A stretch of DNA of 64,000 nt, from NCBI RefSeq assembly GCF_006716065.1, contig NZ_VFOL01000001.1:4030001-4094000 (forward strand), written 5' to 3'. Under the pieces are notes generated by a model. It did no database searches. It worked only from the letters and a program-made list of their open reading frames with translations, and was not told where the DNA came from. Positions 27,372-35,358 of this stretch are shown in pieces (position 1 is the first letter of the stretch; each line of letters opens with the position of its first letter). The translations under genes and the position numbers were made by a program. Origin of the DNA: Salinispora arenicola (GTDB taxonomy: Bacteria; Actinomycetota; Actinomycetes; Mycobacteriales; Micromonosporaceae).

Positions 27372-28723
27372 GCGTCCCCTGGCCACTGCCGCGGGTCGTG
27401 GTCGCCGCGCCGGCCAGCGGCCACGGTAAGACCACGATCGCCACCGGTCTGCTCGGCGCGCTGCGCCGTCGCGGCCACACGGTCAGTCCGCACAAGGTCG
27501 GTCCGGACTACATTGACCCCGGCTACCACGCCCTCGCCGCCGGCCGGCCCGGCCGCAACCTGGACCCGTGGCTGGTGGGAGAGGAGCGGGTCGCGGGCCT
27601 GCTGCGGCATGGCGCGACCGTTCCCAGCCCCGCCGACATCGCGGTCATCGAAGGGGTGATGGGGCTGCACGACGGCGCGGTCGGCCACCGGAGCTATGCC
27701 TCCACCGCCCACGTCGCCCGGCTCGTCGCCGCGCCCGTGCTGCTGGTGCTCGACACCACCGCCCAGGGGCGCAGCGCCGCCGCCCTGGCGCTCGGAATGG
27801 CCGCCTTCGACCCGGCGGTGCGAATCGGCGGGGTGGTGCTCAACCGGATCGGTTCACCCCGGCACGAGTCGCTGCTGCGCGACGCCCTGGCCGAGGTGGA
27901 CGTACCCGTGCTGGGCGCGGTCACCCGAACCACTGACGTCGCCGCCCCGTCCCGGCACCTCGGCCTGGTGCCGGTCGCCGAGCGGGCCGCGGAATCGGTC
28001 GCCGTGGTCGACGCACTGGCCGACCTGGTCAGCGCTACGGTGGACCTCGACGCGGTGCTGGCGCTGGCCCGGAGCGCGCCACCGCTGACCGTGCCGGTCT
28101 GGGATCCGGCCGCCGCCGTCGGCGGCCCGACCGGATCCGACCGACCGGTGATCGCCGTCGCCGGCGGCCCGGCCTTCACCTTCGGATACACCGAGACGAC
28201 CGAGCTGCTCACCGCCGCCGGCGGGACCGTCGTCCCGTTCGATCCGCTGCGCGACAGGGCGCTGCCGTCCGGCACCCGCGCGGTGGTTGTCGGCGGAGGC
28301 TTTCCCGAGGTGCACGTCGATGCGCTCGCCGCTAACACCGGGCTGCGCGCCGACCTGGCTGCCTTCGACGGGCCGGTGGTGGCCGAGTGCGCGGGTCTGC
28401 TCTATCTGGGGCGCGAGCTGGACGGTGTGCCGATGTGCGGTCGACTCGACCTGACCGCCCGGATGACCGGCCGGCTCACCCTTGGCTACCGGGAGGCCGT
28501 GGCCGCCGTCGACTCGGTGGCGCACGGCGCCGGTGACCAGGTGCGCGGTCACGAGTTCCACCGCACCGGCACCGATCCCGGCCACGGCGATCCCCCGGCA
28601 TGGCGCTGGGACGGCACCGCGCACGGCTTCGTCACCGGCCGGATCCACGCCTCCTACCTGCACACCCACTGGGCCGGCCACCCCCGGGCAGCCCGGCGGC
28701 TGGTAGCGGCGGCGACCCGGTGA
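27365..28723 (+). CDS. cobB: cobyrinate a,c-diamide synthase CobB
   Basis: 452 aa from the ATG at 27365, overlapping cobO by seven bases. The N-terminal synthetase domain has the P-loop ASGHGKTTIATG and VGPDYIDPGYH. The C-terminal class-I glutamine-amidotransferase-like domain has VVAECAGLLYLG with the nucleophile Cys, and ends in GFVTGRIHASYLHTHW. It uses glutamine and ATP to amidate side chains a and c of (hydrogeno)byrinate. Length and motifs are standard. Confidence 0.95.
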   Translation: MVSVPWPLPRVVVAAPASGHGKTTIATGLLGALRRRGHTVSPHKVGPDYIDPGYHALAAGRPGRNLDPWLVGEERVAGLLRHGATVPSPADIAVIEGVMGLHDGAVGHRSYASTAHVARLVAAPVLLVLDTTAQGRSAAALALGMAAFDPAVRIGGVVLNRIGSPRHESLLRDALAEVDVPVLGAVTRTTDVAAPSRHLGLVPVAERAAESVAVVDALADLVSATVDLDAVLALARSAPPLTVPVWDPAAAVGGPTGSDRPVIAVAGGPAFTFGYTETTELLTAAGGTVVPFDPLRDRALPSGTRAVVVGGGFPEVHVDALAANTGLRADLAAFDGPVVAECAGLLYLGRELDGVPMCGRLDLTARMTGRLTLGYREAVAAVDSVAHGAGDQVRGHEFHRTGTDPGHGDPPAWRWDGTAHGFVTGRIHASYLHTHWAGHPRAARRLVAAATR

Positions 28724-29463
28724 CCGCGACGCTGACCGGGGTCGGTGTGGGCCCCGGCGACCCCGAACTGCTCACCCTGCGTGCGGTGCGGGTGCTGCGC
28801 GAGGCCGACGTGGTCTTCGTACCCGTGTTGGACCGGCCCGACGGTGCCCCGCCGCCCGGGCGGGCCGAAACCACCGTCGCCCCGTTTGTCCCGTCGGACC
28901 GGTTGCGCCGGCTGCCGTTCGCCCTCGACGACCGTGGCGGGGTGACCCACCGCCGGGAGAGCGCGTGGAACGCCGCGGCGCGGACCGTGGCCGACGCCGT
29001 TGACGCCGGCGCCCAGGCGTTGGCCTTCGCCACCATCGGCGACCCCAACGTCTACTCGACCTTCGGCTACCTGGCGCAGACCGTCCGCGAGCTGCGGCCG
29101 GCGGTCGCCGTGCACACCGTTCCCGGCATCACGGCCATGCAGGAACTCGCCGCCCGCAGCGGCGTTCCGCTGTGCGAAGGGCGCGAGCCGCTGACCCTGC
29201 TGCCGGCCACCGCCGGGCTGGCGCTGTTCGCCGACGCGGTCGCCGGGCCGGGCACGGTCGTCGCCTACAAGGGGTGGCGCCGGCACACCGAACTGCTGGC
29301 CGAGCTGCGTCGGCAGGGCCGGCTCGCCGACGCGGTGCTGGGCAGTGGGCTCGGCCTGGCCGGCGACCGCGTCGGGCCGGCCACCGAGGCCGGCGACGAC
29401 CCGCCGTACCTGTCGACACTGCTGGTCCCGGCCCGCCGGGACCGCCGGGGAGGGAAACTGTGA
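28720..29463 (+). CDS. cobI: precorrin-2 C20-methyltransferase CobI/CbiL
   Basis: 247 aa from a GTG overlapping the cobB stop. The SAM-binding tetrapyrrole methylase motif GVGVGPGDPELLTLRAVRVL opens the protein, and FATIGDPNVYSTFGYL is the usual C20-methylase mid-segment. It methylates precorrin-2 at C20 to give precorrin-3A. Whether it prefers the cobalt-free or cobalt form cannot be read here. Confidence 0.94.
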   Translation: MTATLTGVGVGPGDPELLTLRAVRVLREADVVFVPVLDRPDGAPPPGRAETTVAPFVPSDRLRRLPFALDDRGGVTHRRESAWNAAARTVADAVDAGAQALAFATIGDPNVYSTFGYLAQTVRELRPAVAVHTVPGITAMQELAARSGVPLCEGREPLTLLPATAGLALFADAVAGPGTVVAYKGWRRHTELLAELRRQGRLADAVLGSGLGLAGDRVGPATEAGDDPPYLSTLLVPARRDRRGGKL

Positions 29464-30386
29464 GCGGCACGGTGTGGTTCGTGGGCGCCGGACCCGGCGC
29501 GGCAGATCTGTTGACCCTGCGTGCGGCCCGGGTGATCGCCGCCGCCGACGTGGTGGTGTGGGCGGCCAGCCTGGTGCACGCCGACGTGCTGGCCCACGCC
29601 CGACCCGACGCTGAGATCGTCGACTCGTCGCGGCTACCCATGGAGGGGGTACTGCCCCTGTACCAGCGGGCCGCCGCCGACGGGTTGACCGTGGCCCGGA
29701 TCCACTCCGGGGATCCGGGACTGTGGGGCGCGGTGCAGGAACAGCTCGACCTGTGCCGCGCGCTCGGGCTGGCCGTGGAGATCGTGCCCGGGGTTTCCGC
29801 GTTCACCGCGGTCGCTGCCCGGATCGGGCGGGAGTTGACTGTTCCCGAGGTCGCGCAGTCGGTGATCCTCACCCGCCTGGAGGGTGGGAAGACACCCATG
29901 CCCGCGGGGGAGCGGGTACGCGAGTTCGCCCGGCACGGCACCACGATGGCGCTGTTTCTCTCCGCCGCGCGTTCCGGCCAGGTGCAGGCCGAGCTGCTCG
30001 CCGGGGGGTACCCAGCCGACACCCCGGCGGTCGTGGCCTACCAGGCGACCTGGCCGGACGAGCTGGTGGTGCACTGCACCGTCGGCACCCTGGCGGCGAC
30101 GGTCAAGGAGCACCGGCTGTGGAAGCACACCCTCATCCTGGTCGGGCCGGCGCTGGCCGCCGCCGGCACCCGCTCGCACCTCTACCATCCCGGGCACTTT
30201 CACGGTCACCGGCGGGCGGAGCCGGCCGCGCGGGCGGCGCTGCGCGGGGAATCCGACAGCCGGGTGGCGGAGCCCGCCGGCCGGACGCCGTCGGAGACCG
30301 GCGCATCCGGGAAGCCCGGAGCCAGCCGCCCGGTCCGGACCCGCACCGCTGGCCGGGAGCCGGATCGCGGGGACCAGCCGACCTGA
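29460..30386 (+). CDS. cobM: precorrin-4 C11-methyltransferase CobM/CbiF
   Basis: 308 aa from GTG, overlapping the previous stop. Motifs FVGAGPGAADLLTLRAARVI, IHSGDPGLWGAVQEQ, PGVSAFTAVAA and RLEGGKTPMP are those of CobM/CbiF. It methylates C11. About 60 residues at the C-terminus (after HLYHPGHFHGHRR) are Ala/Arg/Gly-rich and disordered, longer than the typical 250-aa enzyme. Confidence 0.95.
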   Translation: MSGTVWFVGAGPGAADLLTLRAARVIAAADVVVWAASLVHADVLAHARPDAEIVDSSRLPMEGVLPLYQRAAADGLTVARIHSGDPGLWGAVQEQLDLCRALGLAVEIVPGVSAFTAVAARIGRELTVPEVAQSVILTRLEGGKTPMPAGERVREFARHGTTMALFLSAARSGQVQAELLAGGYPADTPAVVAYQATWPDELVVHCTVGTLAATVKEHRLWKHTLILVGPALAAAGTRSHLYHPGHFHGHRRAEPAARAALRGESDSRVAEPAGRTPSETGASGKPGASRPVRTRTAGREPDRGDQPT

Positions 30387-31528
30387 TGGGATACGACCTG
30401 CCGCCGCTGCGCGAGCCGGACCTCCCGCGTACCGCGAAGGTCCGGCCCGTCGCGCTGCGCACCGGCTGGACCACCGGCGCCTGCGCCACGGCCGCGGCGA
30501 AGGCCGCGTTGACGGCGCTGGTGACCGGTGTGGCACCGGCGGAGGTCGAGATCGGACTGCCGGCCGGGCGGCGGGTGCGCTTCCCGGTGGCCCGCTGCGA
30601 CCGCAGGGACGAGGGCGCCGAGGCGGTGGTGGTCAAGGACGCCGGCGACGACCCGGACGTCACCCACGGTGCGGAGCTGACCGCCACCGTCGGCTGGCGG
30701 CCGGTGCCCGGGCTGGCCCTGGAGGGCGGGCCCGGGGTCGGCACGGTGACCAAGCCGGGGCTGGGACTGGCGGTCGGCGGACCGGCGATCAACGACACTC
30801 CGCGCCGGATGATCGGTGAGGCGGTCGCCGAGGTGGTTGACCTGACCGCCGTCGGCGTTCGGGTGGTGATCAGCGTCCCCCGCGGGGAGATCATGGCCCG
30901 CAAGACCACGAACCGCCGGCTCGGCATCGTCGGGGGCATCTCGATCCTGGGTACGACGGGCATCGTCCGACCGTTTTCCACCGCGTCCTGGCGGGCCAGC
31001 GTCGTGCAGGCGGTGCAGGTGGCGGCCGCCCAGGGGGAACGCACGGTGGTGCTGTGCACGGGTGGGCGCACCGAGCGGGGCGCCCGGGCGCTGTTGCCGG
31101 AACTGCCGGAGGTGTGCTTTGTGGAGGTCGGCGACTTCACGGGCGCGGCGGTCACGGCCGCGGTCACCCACGGCCTGTCCGGGGTGGTCTTCGTCGGCAT
31201 GGCCGGCAAGCTGGCCAAGCTCGCCGCCGGGGTGCTGATGACCCACTACACCCGCTCGAAGGTCGACCTGTCGCTCCTCGGCGCCGTCACCGTCGAGGCG
31301 GGTGGCACCGCCGACCTGGCCACCGCCGTCACCGCCGCCAACACCGGTCGGCACGCGTACGAGTTGTGGGAGGCCGCCGGCCTGCTCGGCCCGGCCGGCG
31401 ACCTGCTCTGCCGGCGGGTTCGGGCGGTGCTGCGGCGCTTCGCCGGGGATGCCGTCGCCGTCGACGTGGCCATGGTCGACTTCACCGGGGCGCGGGTGGT
31501 CGCCTCCTCCGGGCGGTGGGCCCGGTGA
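30386..31528 (+). CDS. cbiD: cobalt-precorrin-5B C1-methyltransferase CbiD
   Basis: 380 aa; the ATG overlaps the previous TGA by one base. LRTGWTTGACATAAAKAA near residue 25, GLAVGGPAINDTPRRMI and GGISILGTTGIVRPFS are characteristic of CbiD. The enzyme belongs to the 'anaerobic' route and methylates C1 of cobalt-precorrin-5A/B. Its presence alongside CobN indicates the mixed pathway seen in many actinobacteria. Confidence 0.95.
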   Translation: MGYDLPPLREPDLPRTAKVRPVALRTGWTTGACATAAAKAALTALVTGVAPAEVEIGLPAGRRVRFPVARCDRRDEGAEAVVVKDAGDDPDVTHGAELTATVGWRPVPGLALEGGPGVGTVTKPGLGLAVGGPAINDTPRRMIGEAVAEVVDLTAVGVRVVISVPRGEIMARKTTNRRLGIVGGISILGTTGIVRPFSTASWRASVVQAVQVAAAQGERTVVLCTGGRTERGARALLPELPEVCFVEVGDFTGAAVTAAVTHGLSGVVFVGMAGKLAKLAAGVLMTHYTRSKVDLSLLGAVTVEAGGTADLATAVTAANTGRHAYELWEAAGLLGPAGDLLCRRVRAVLRRFAGDAVAVDVAMVDFTGARVVASSGRWAR

Positions 31529-32805
31529 CCGGTGCTCCGGGTGGCGGTCGGGCCGGTACCGGAACCCGTGCCATCGATGATGCCGCCGTCGCCGGACCGG
31601 CGACGGTGACGGTGGCCGGTGTGGACGCCGCCGGCAACCCGGCGCACCCGGACCTCGTCACCGCGCTGGCGCGGGCGGGGCTGGTGGTCGGTGCGGCCCG
31701 ACACCTGGCGGCCGTGCCGGTGCCGCCCGGTGCGGAAACGGTCGTGCTCGGGCCGCTGCCGCCGGCCGTGCAGCGGCTCGCCGTCGCGGTCACCGCCGGC
31801 ACCCCGGCCGTCGTGCTGGCCAGCGGTGACCCGGGCTACTTCGGAATCGTGCGGCGGCTGCGGGCAGCCGGGCTGCCGGTGCGGGTGCTACCGGCCGTGT
31901 CCAGTGTGGCCGCCGCGTTCGCCCGCGCCGGCCTGCCGTGGGACGGCGCGGCCGTGGTCACCGCACACGGGCGCGAGGTCCACGACGCACTCAACGCCTG
32001 CCGGGCGCTGCCGTTGGTCGCGGTGCTGACCGCGCCGGGTGCGGGGGCCGCGGAGTTCGGCGCCGGCCTGGTGGGTTGGTCGCGTCGCCTGGTGGTGGCC
32101 GAGCACCTGGGCACCGACGCTGAACGGCTGACCTGGACGACCCCGGCCGAGGCGGCGGCCCGTGCCTGGGCCGACCCGCACGTGCTGCTGAGCCTCGCCG
32201 CCGGACCGGTCGGAGCCGCCCGGGCGGACAACCAGCCGGCCGCCGCGCCGGCCGGTGGCTGGGCGCTGCCCGAGCAGGCGTACCTGCACCGGGACTCGAT
32301 GATCACCAAGGCGGAGGTGCGGGCGTTGGTCGTGGCCGGGCTACGTCCCCGACTGGGCCGGCTGGTGTGGGACGTGGGTGCGGGCAGCGGCTCGGTGGGC
32401 ATCGAATGTGCCCTGCTCGGCGCGGCGGTCGTCGCGGTCGACCGAGATCCCGCCGCCGCGGACCTCGTCGGCCGTAACGCCGCACGGCACGGCGTCGACG
32501 TCCGGGTGGTCACCGGCACCGCACCGGCGGCCCTGGACGGGTTACCCGACGCGGACGCGGTCTTCGTCGGTGGTGGCGGCACCGGGGTGCTCACGGCCGT
32601 CGTGGCCCGCCGGCCGGCACGGGTACTTGTCGCGCTCGCCGCGCTGGACCGGGTCGCCCCGGCCCGGGACGTGCTGACCGCCGCCGGCTACACGGTGGAC
32701 GGTGTCCAGCTCTCCGCCGCCCGCCTCGCCGACCTGCCCGGCGGGTCGGTCCGACTCGCGGCCACCAATCCGGTGGTCGTCCTCACTGGGGAGCAGCGCC
32801 CGTGA
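31525..32805 (+). CDS. cobL: precorrin-6Y C5,15-methyltransferase CobL (CbiE-CbiT)
   Basis: 426 aa from GTG, overlapping by four bases. About residues 28-235 are a CbiE-type methylase (VTVAGVDAAGNPAHPDL, LASGDPGYFGIVRRL, LPAVSSVAAAFARAGLPWDGA). About residues 252-410 are a CbiT-type decarboxylating methylase with SAM motif VWDVGAGSGSVGIECA. It methylates C5 and C15 and decarboxylates the C12 acetate side chain. Confidence 0.95.
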   Translation: MTGAPGGGRAGTGTRAIDDAAVAGPATVTVAGVDAAGNPAHPDLVTALARAGLVVGAARHLAAVPVPPGAETVVLGPLPPAVQRLAVAVTAGTPAVVLASGDPGYFGIVRRLRAAGLPVRVLPAVSSVAAAFARAGLPWDGAAVVTAHGREVHDALNACRALPLVAVLTAPGAGAAEFGAGLVGWSRRLVVAEHLGTDAERLTWTTPAEAAARAWADPHVLLSLAAGPVGAARADNQPAAAPAGGWALPEQAYLHRDSMITKAEVRALVVAGLRPRLGRLVWDVGAGSGSVGIECALLGAAVVAVDRDPAAADLVGRNAARHGVDVRVVTGTAPAALDGLPDADAVFVGGGGTGVLTAVVARRPARVLVALAALDRVAPARDVLTAAGYTVDGVQLSAARLADLPGGSVRLAATNPVVVLTGEQRP

Positions 32806-34526
32806 CGCACTCAGATGGCACCGAGGTGCGGTCGCACCGGATCGGGCTGGTCGCGGTCACCGCGGCCGGGCGCCGGCACGCCCGTGTCCTCGCCGACGCC
32901 TGGCCGCACGCCCGGCTCGTCGAGGCGGACAACGCCGCCGCCGGACTTCGGGTGGCCTGGTCGGAGTGCGACCAGATCGTCGCGTTCCTGGCCACCGGCG
33001 CGGTCGTGCGCATCCTCGCCCCGTTGCTCGGCGACAAGCACCGCGACCCGGCGGTGGTGACGGTGGACGAGGCCGCCCGACACGCGGTGGCCCTGCTCGG
33101 TGGCCACGCCGGCGGTGCCAACACCCTTGCCGCCGAGGTCGGGGCGCTACTCGACGCGGCGCCGGTGGTCACCACGGCCACCGACGCGGTCGATCTGCCG
33201 GGCCTGGACACCCTGGGCTGGCCGGTCGAGGGTGCGGTCGCCGCGGTGACCCGGGCGATCCTCGACGGAGAACCGGTCACGGTGGTGGCCGACGCGCCCT
33301 GGCCGCTGCCGGCGCTGCCGGCCAACGTGCACGTCGGCTCCGGGCGCGCACCCGCTGGTCACTACCGCGTGCTGGTCACCGACCGGATCGTGCCGCTGGA
33401 CGGGCGAACCGCCGTGCTCCGGCCACCCTCGTTGGTCGCCGGGGTCGGGGCGAGCCGCGGCGTACCCGCCGCCGAGGTGCGCGGCCTGCTGGACCGGGAG
33501 CTCGCCGCCGCCGGTCTCAGCACGGCGAGCCTGCGCTGCCTGGCCAGCGCCGACATCAAGGCCGACGAGGTGGGCATCCGCACGACCGCCGACACTCTGC
33601 GGATCCCCCTGGTGACCTGGTCCGCCGCGGAACTGGCGGCGGTCGAGGTGCCCAACCCCAGTGAGGTGGTCCGGGCCGCGGTCGGCACCCCGAGCGTCGC
33701 GGAGGCCGCGGCCCTGCTCGGCGGGGATGCCGAACTGGTGGTGTCCAAGACCGCGACCGCGATGGCGACCGTCGCGATTGCCCGGCACGCGCCGCGCGGC
33801 CGGCTCGCCTTGGTCGGACTCGGACCCGGCGCATCCGATCTGCGGACTCCCCGGGCGATAGCCGAGCTGCGGCGGGCCGCCGTGGTGGTCGGTCTGGACC
33901 AGTACCTTGACCAGATCCGCGATCTGCTGCGTCCGGGCACCCGGGTGCTGGCCAGCGGCCTCGGCGCCGAGGAGGAGCGGGCCCGGGCGGCGGTCGCCGA
34001 GGCCACCGCCGGCCATGCCGTCGCCCTGGTCGGGTCGGGCGATGCCGGGGTGTACGCGATGGCGAGCCCGGCCCTGGAGTACGCCGACGAACGGGTCGAC
34101 GTGGTCGGCGTGCCCGGAGTGACCGCCGCCCTCGCCGCGGCCGCCCTGCTCGGTGCGCCGCTCGGGCACGACCACGTCTACCTGAGCCTTTCCGACTTGC
34201 ACACCTCCTGGGAGGTCATACAACGACGGGTGGCCGCCGCGGCGCAGGGGGACTTCGTGGCACTGCTCTACAACCCGCGCAGCCGGAACCGGGACTGGCA
34301 GCTGCCGGCGGCCCTGCGGGTCTTCGCCGAGCACCGCCCACCGCACACCCCGGTGGGTGTGGTCCGCAACGCCAGCCGGGACGGGCAGCGGGTGCATCTG
34401 TCCACCCTGGCCGCCGTCGACCCGGAGATCGTCGACATGTACAGCGTCGTGGTGGTGGGCAGCAGCCAGACGCGTCGCGTCGCCGGTCGGATGGTCACCC
34501 CGCGGGGTTACCGGTGGCGGGCGTGA
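32802..34526 (+). CDS. cobJ: CbiG-CobJ fusion
   Basis: 574 aa from GTG. Residues about 12-305 match CbiG (FLATGAVVRILAPLLGDKHRDP and VVTVDEAARHAVALLGGHAGGAN; the C-terminal subdomain has GVGASRGVP and ASADIKADE), the cobalt-precorrin-5A hydrolase that opens the delta-lactone. Residues about 325-574 are CobJ/CbiH, the C17-methyltransferase with GLGPGASDLRTPRA, GSGDAGVYAMASP and LLYNPRSRNRDWQL. The fusion joins consecutive-step enzymes of ring contraction and lactone opening, a recurring arrangement in actinobacteria. Confidence 0.94.
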   Translation: MTHSDGTEVRSHRIGLVAVTAAGRRHARVLADAWPHARLVEADNAAAGLRVAWSECDQIVAFLATGAVVRILAPLLGDKHRDPAVVTVDEAARHAVALLGGHAGGANTLAAEVGALLDAAPVVTTATDAVDLPGLDTLGWPVEGAVAAVTRAILDGEPVTVVADAPWPLPALPANVHVGSGRAPAGHYRVLVTDRIVPLDGRTAVLRPPSLVAGVGASRGVPAAEVRGLLDRELAAAGLSTASLRCLASADIKADEVGIRTTADTLRIPLVTWSAAELAAVEVPNPSEVVRAAVGTPSVAEAAALLGGDAELVVSKTATAMATVAIARHAPRGRLALVGLGPGASDLRTPRAIAELRRAAVVVGLDQYLDQIRDLLRPGTRVLASGLGAEEERARAAVAEATAGHAVALVGSGDAGVYAMASPALEYADERVDVVGVPGVTAALAAAALLGAPLGHDHVYLSLSDLHTSWEVIQRRVAAAAQGDFVALLYNPRSRNRDWQLPAALRVFAEHRPPHTPVGVVRNASRDGQRVHLSTLAAVDPEIVDMYSVVVVGSSQTRRVAGRMVTPRGYRWRA

Positions 34527-34771
34527 CCCGGCCCGCGCCGGTGCTGGTTGAAGCCTGTCAGGGCTGCGGCGCCTGTCTACTGACCTGCCCCACCCATGCC
34601 ATTCGCCCGGTACCCGGCGGCCTCGTCGTTCGCGCCGACCGCTGCACCGGTTGCCTGGAATGCCTGGAGATCTGCCCGGTGGGCGCCATCCGCGCTGCCG
34701 GGCCGCGACACCTGGAGGAGCCGATGGCCACGACCCCGCTCAGCGCCGTACCGGTGAGGGAGGACGGGTGA
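34523..34771 (+). CDS. 2[4Fe-4S] ferredoxin in the cob operon
   Basis: 82 aa from the GTG at 34523, which overlaps the cobJ stop (GTGA); a GTG at 34514 is in frame too. Two cluster-binding motifs are plain: C-Q-G-C-G-A-C…C-P near residues 12-22 and C-T-G-C-L-E-C…C-P near 42-53. It is a small electron carrier. In operons lacking CobG, an electron donor may be needed for a reductive or monooxygenase step; its role here is inferred from position only. Confidence 0.88.
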   Translation: MTRPAPVLVEACQGCGACLLTCPTHAIRPVPGGLVVRADRCTGCLECLEICPVGAIRAAGPRHLEEPMATTPLSAVPVREDG

Positions 34772-35358
34772 AGCGGCCGGTGCACCCGATCGAGGTGGAG
34801 TCGTACCGGATTCTGCGGGAGAGGACCGATCTTCGGCACCTGCCGCCGCTGAGTCGCGCGGTCACCGAGCGGGTGGTCCACGCCAGTGCGGATCTGAGCT
34901 ACGTGACGGACCTGGTGTGTGACGAGGCGGCCCTGGCCGGCGGGCTGGCCGCGCTGCGGTCCGGTGCCGCGGTCGTGGCCGACGTGGCGATGGTCGCCGC
35001 CGGGATCACCGGCCGGGCGACGGTCTGCCCGGTCGCCGAGGCGGGCACGGCCGGGCTGGCCCGGGAGGCCGGGATCACCCGCTCGGCCGCCGCGGTGCGG
35101 ATCGCCCTGGACCGGGTGGGGCCCGGCGCGGTGTGGGTGGTCGGTTGCGCGCCCACCGCACTCATCGAACTGCTCACCCTGGACGCCCGGCCGGCCCTGG
35201 TGGTCGGCCTGCCGGTGGGCTTCGTCGGCGCCGCAGAGTCGAAGGCGGCACTGCGGGTCAGTGGCCTGCCAGGGATCTCGAACCGGGGCGAGAAGGGCGG
35301 GTCGGCGGTCGCCGCCGCCGCCCTCAACGCCCTGCTCTACGTGGAGGAGGAACAGTGA
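34768..35358 (+). CDS. cobH: precorrin-8X methylmutase CobH/CbiC
   Basis: 196 aa from GTG, overlapping the ferredoxin stop. HPIEVESYRILRE at the start, the catalytic-His region TERVVHASAD, and VGLPVGFVGAAESKAAL plus RGEKGGSAVAAAALNAL near the end are diagnostic. It moves the methyl group from C11 to C12, giving (hydrogeno)byrinic acid. Normal length. Confidence 0.95.
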   Translation: MKRPVHPIEVESYRILRERTDLRHLPPLSRAVTERVVHASADLSYVTDLVCDEAALAGGLAALRSGAAVVADVAMVAAGITGRATVCPVAEAGTAGLAREAGITRSAAAVRIALDRVGPGAVWVVGCAPTALIELLTLDARPALVVGLPVGFVGAAESKAALRVSGLPGISNRGEKGGSAVAAAALNALLYVEEEQ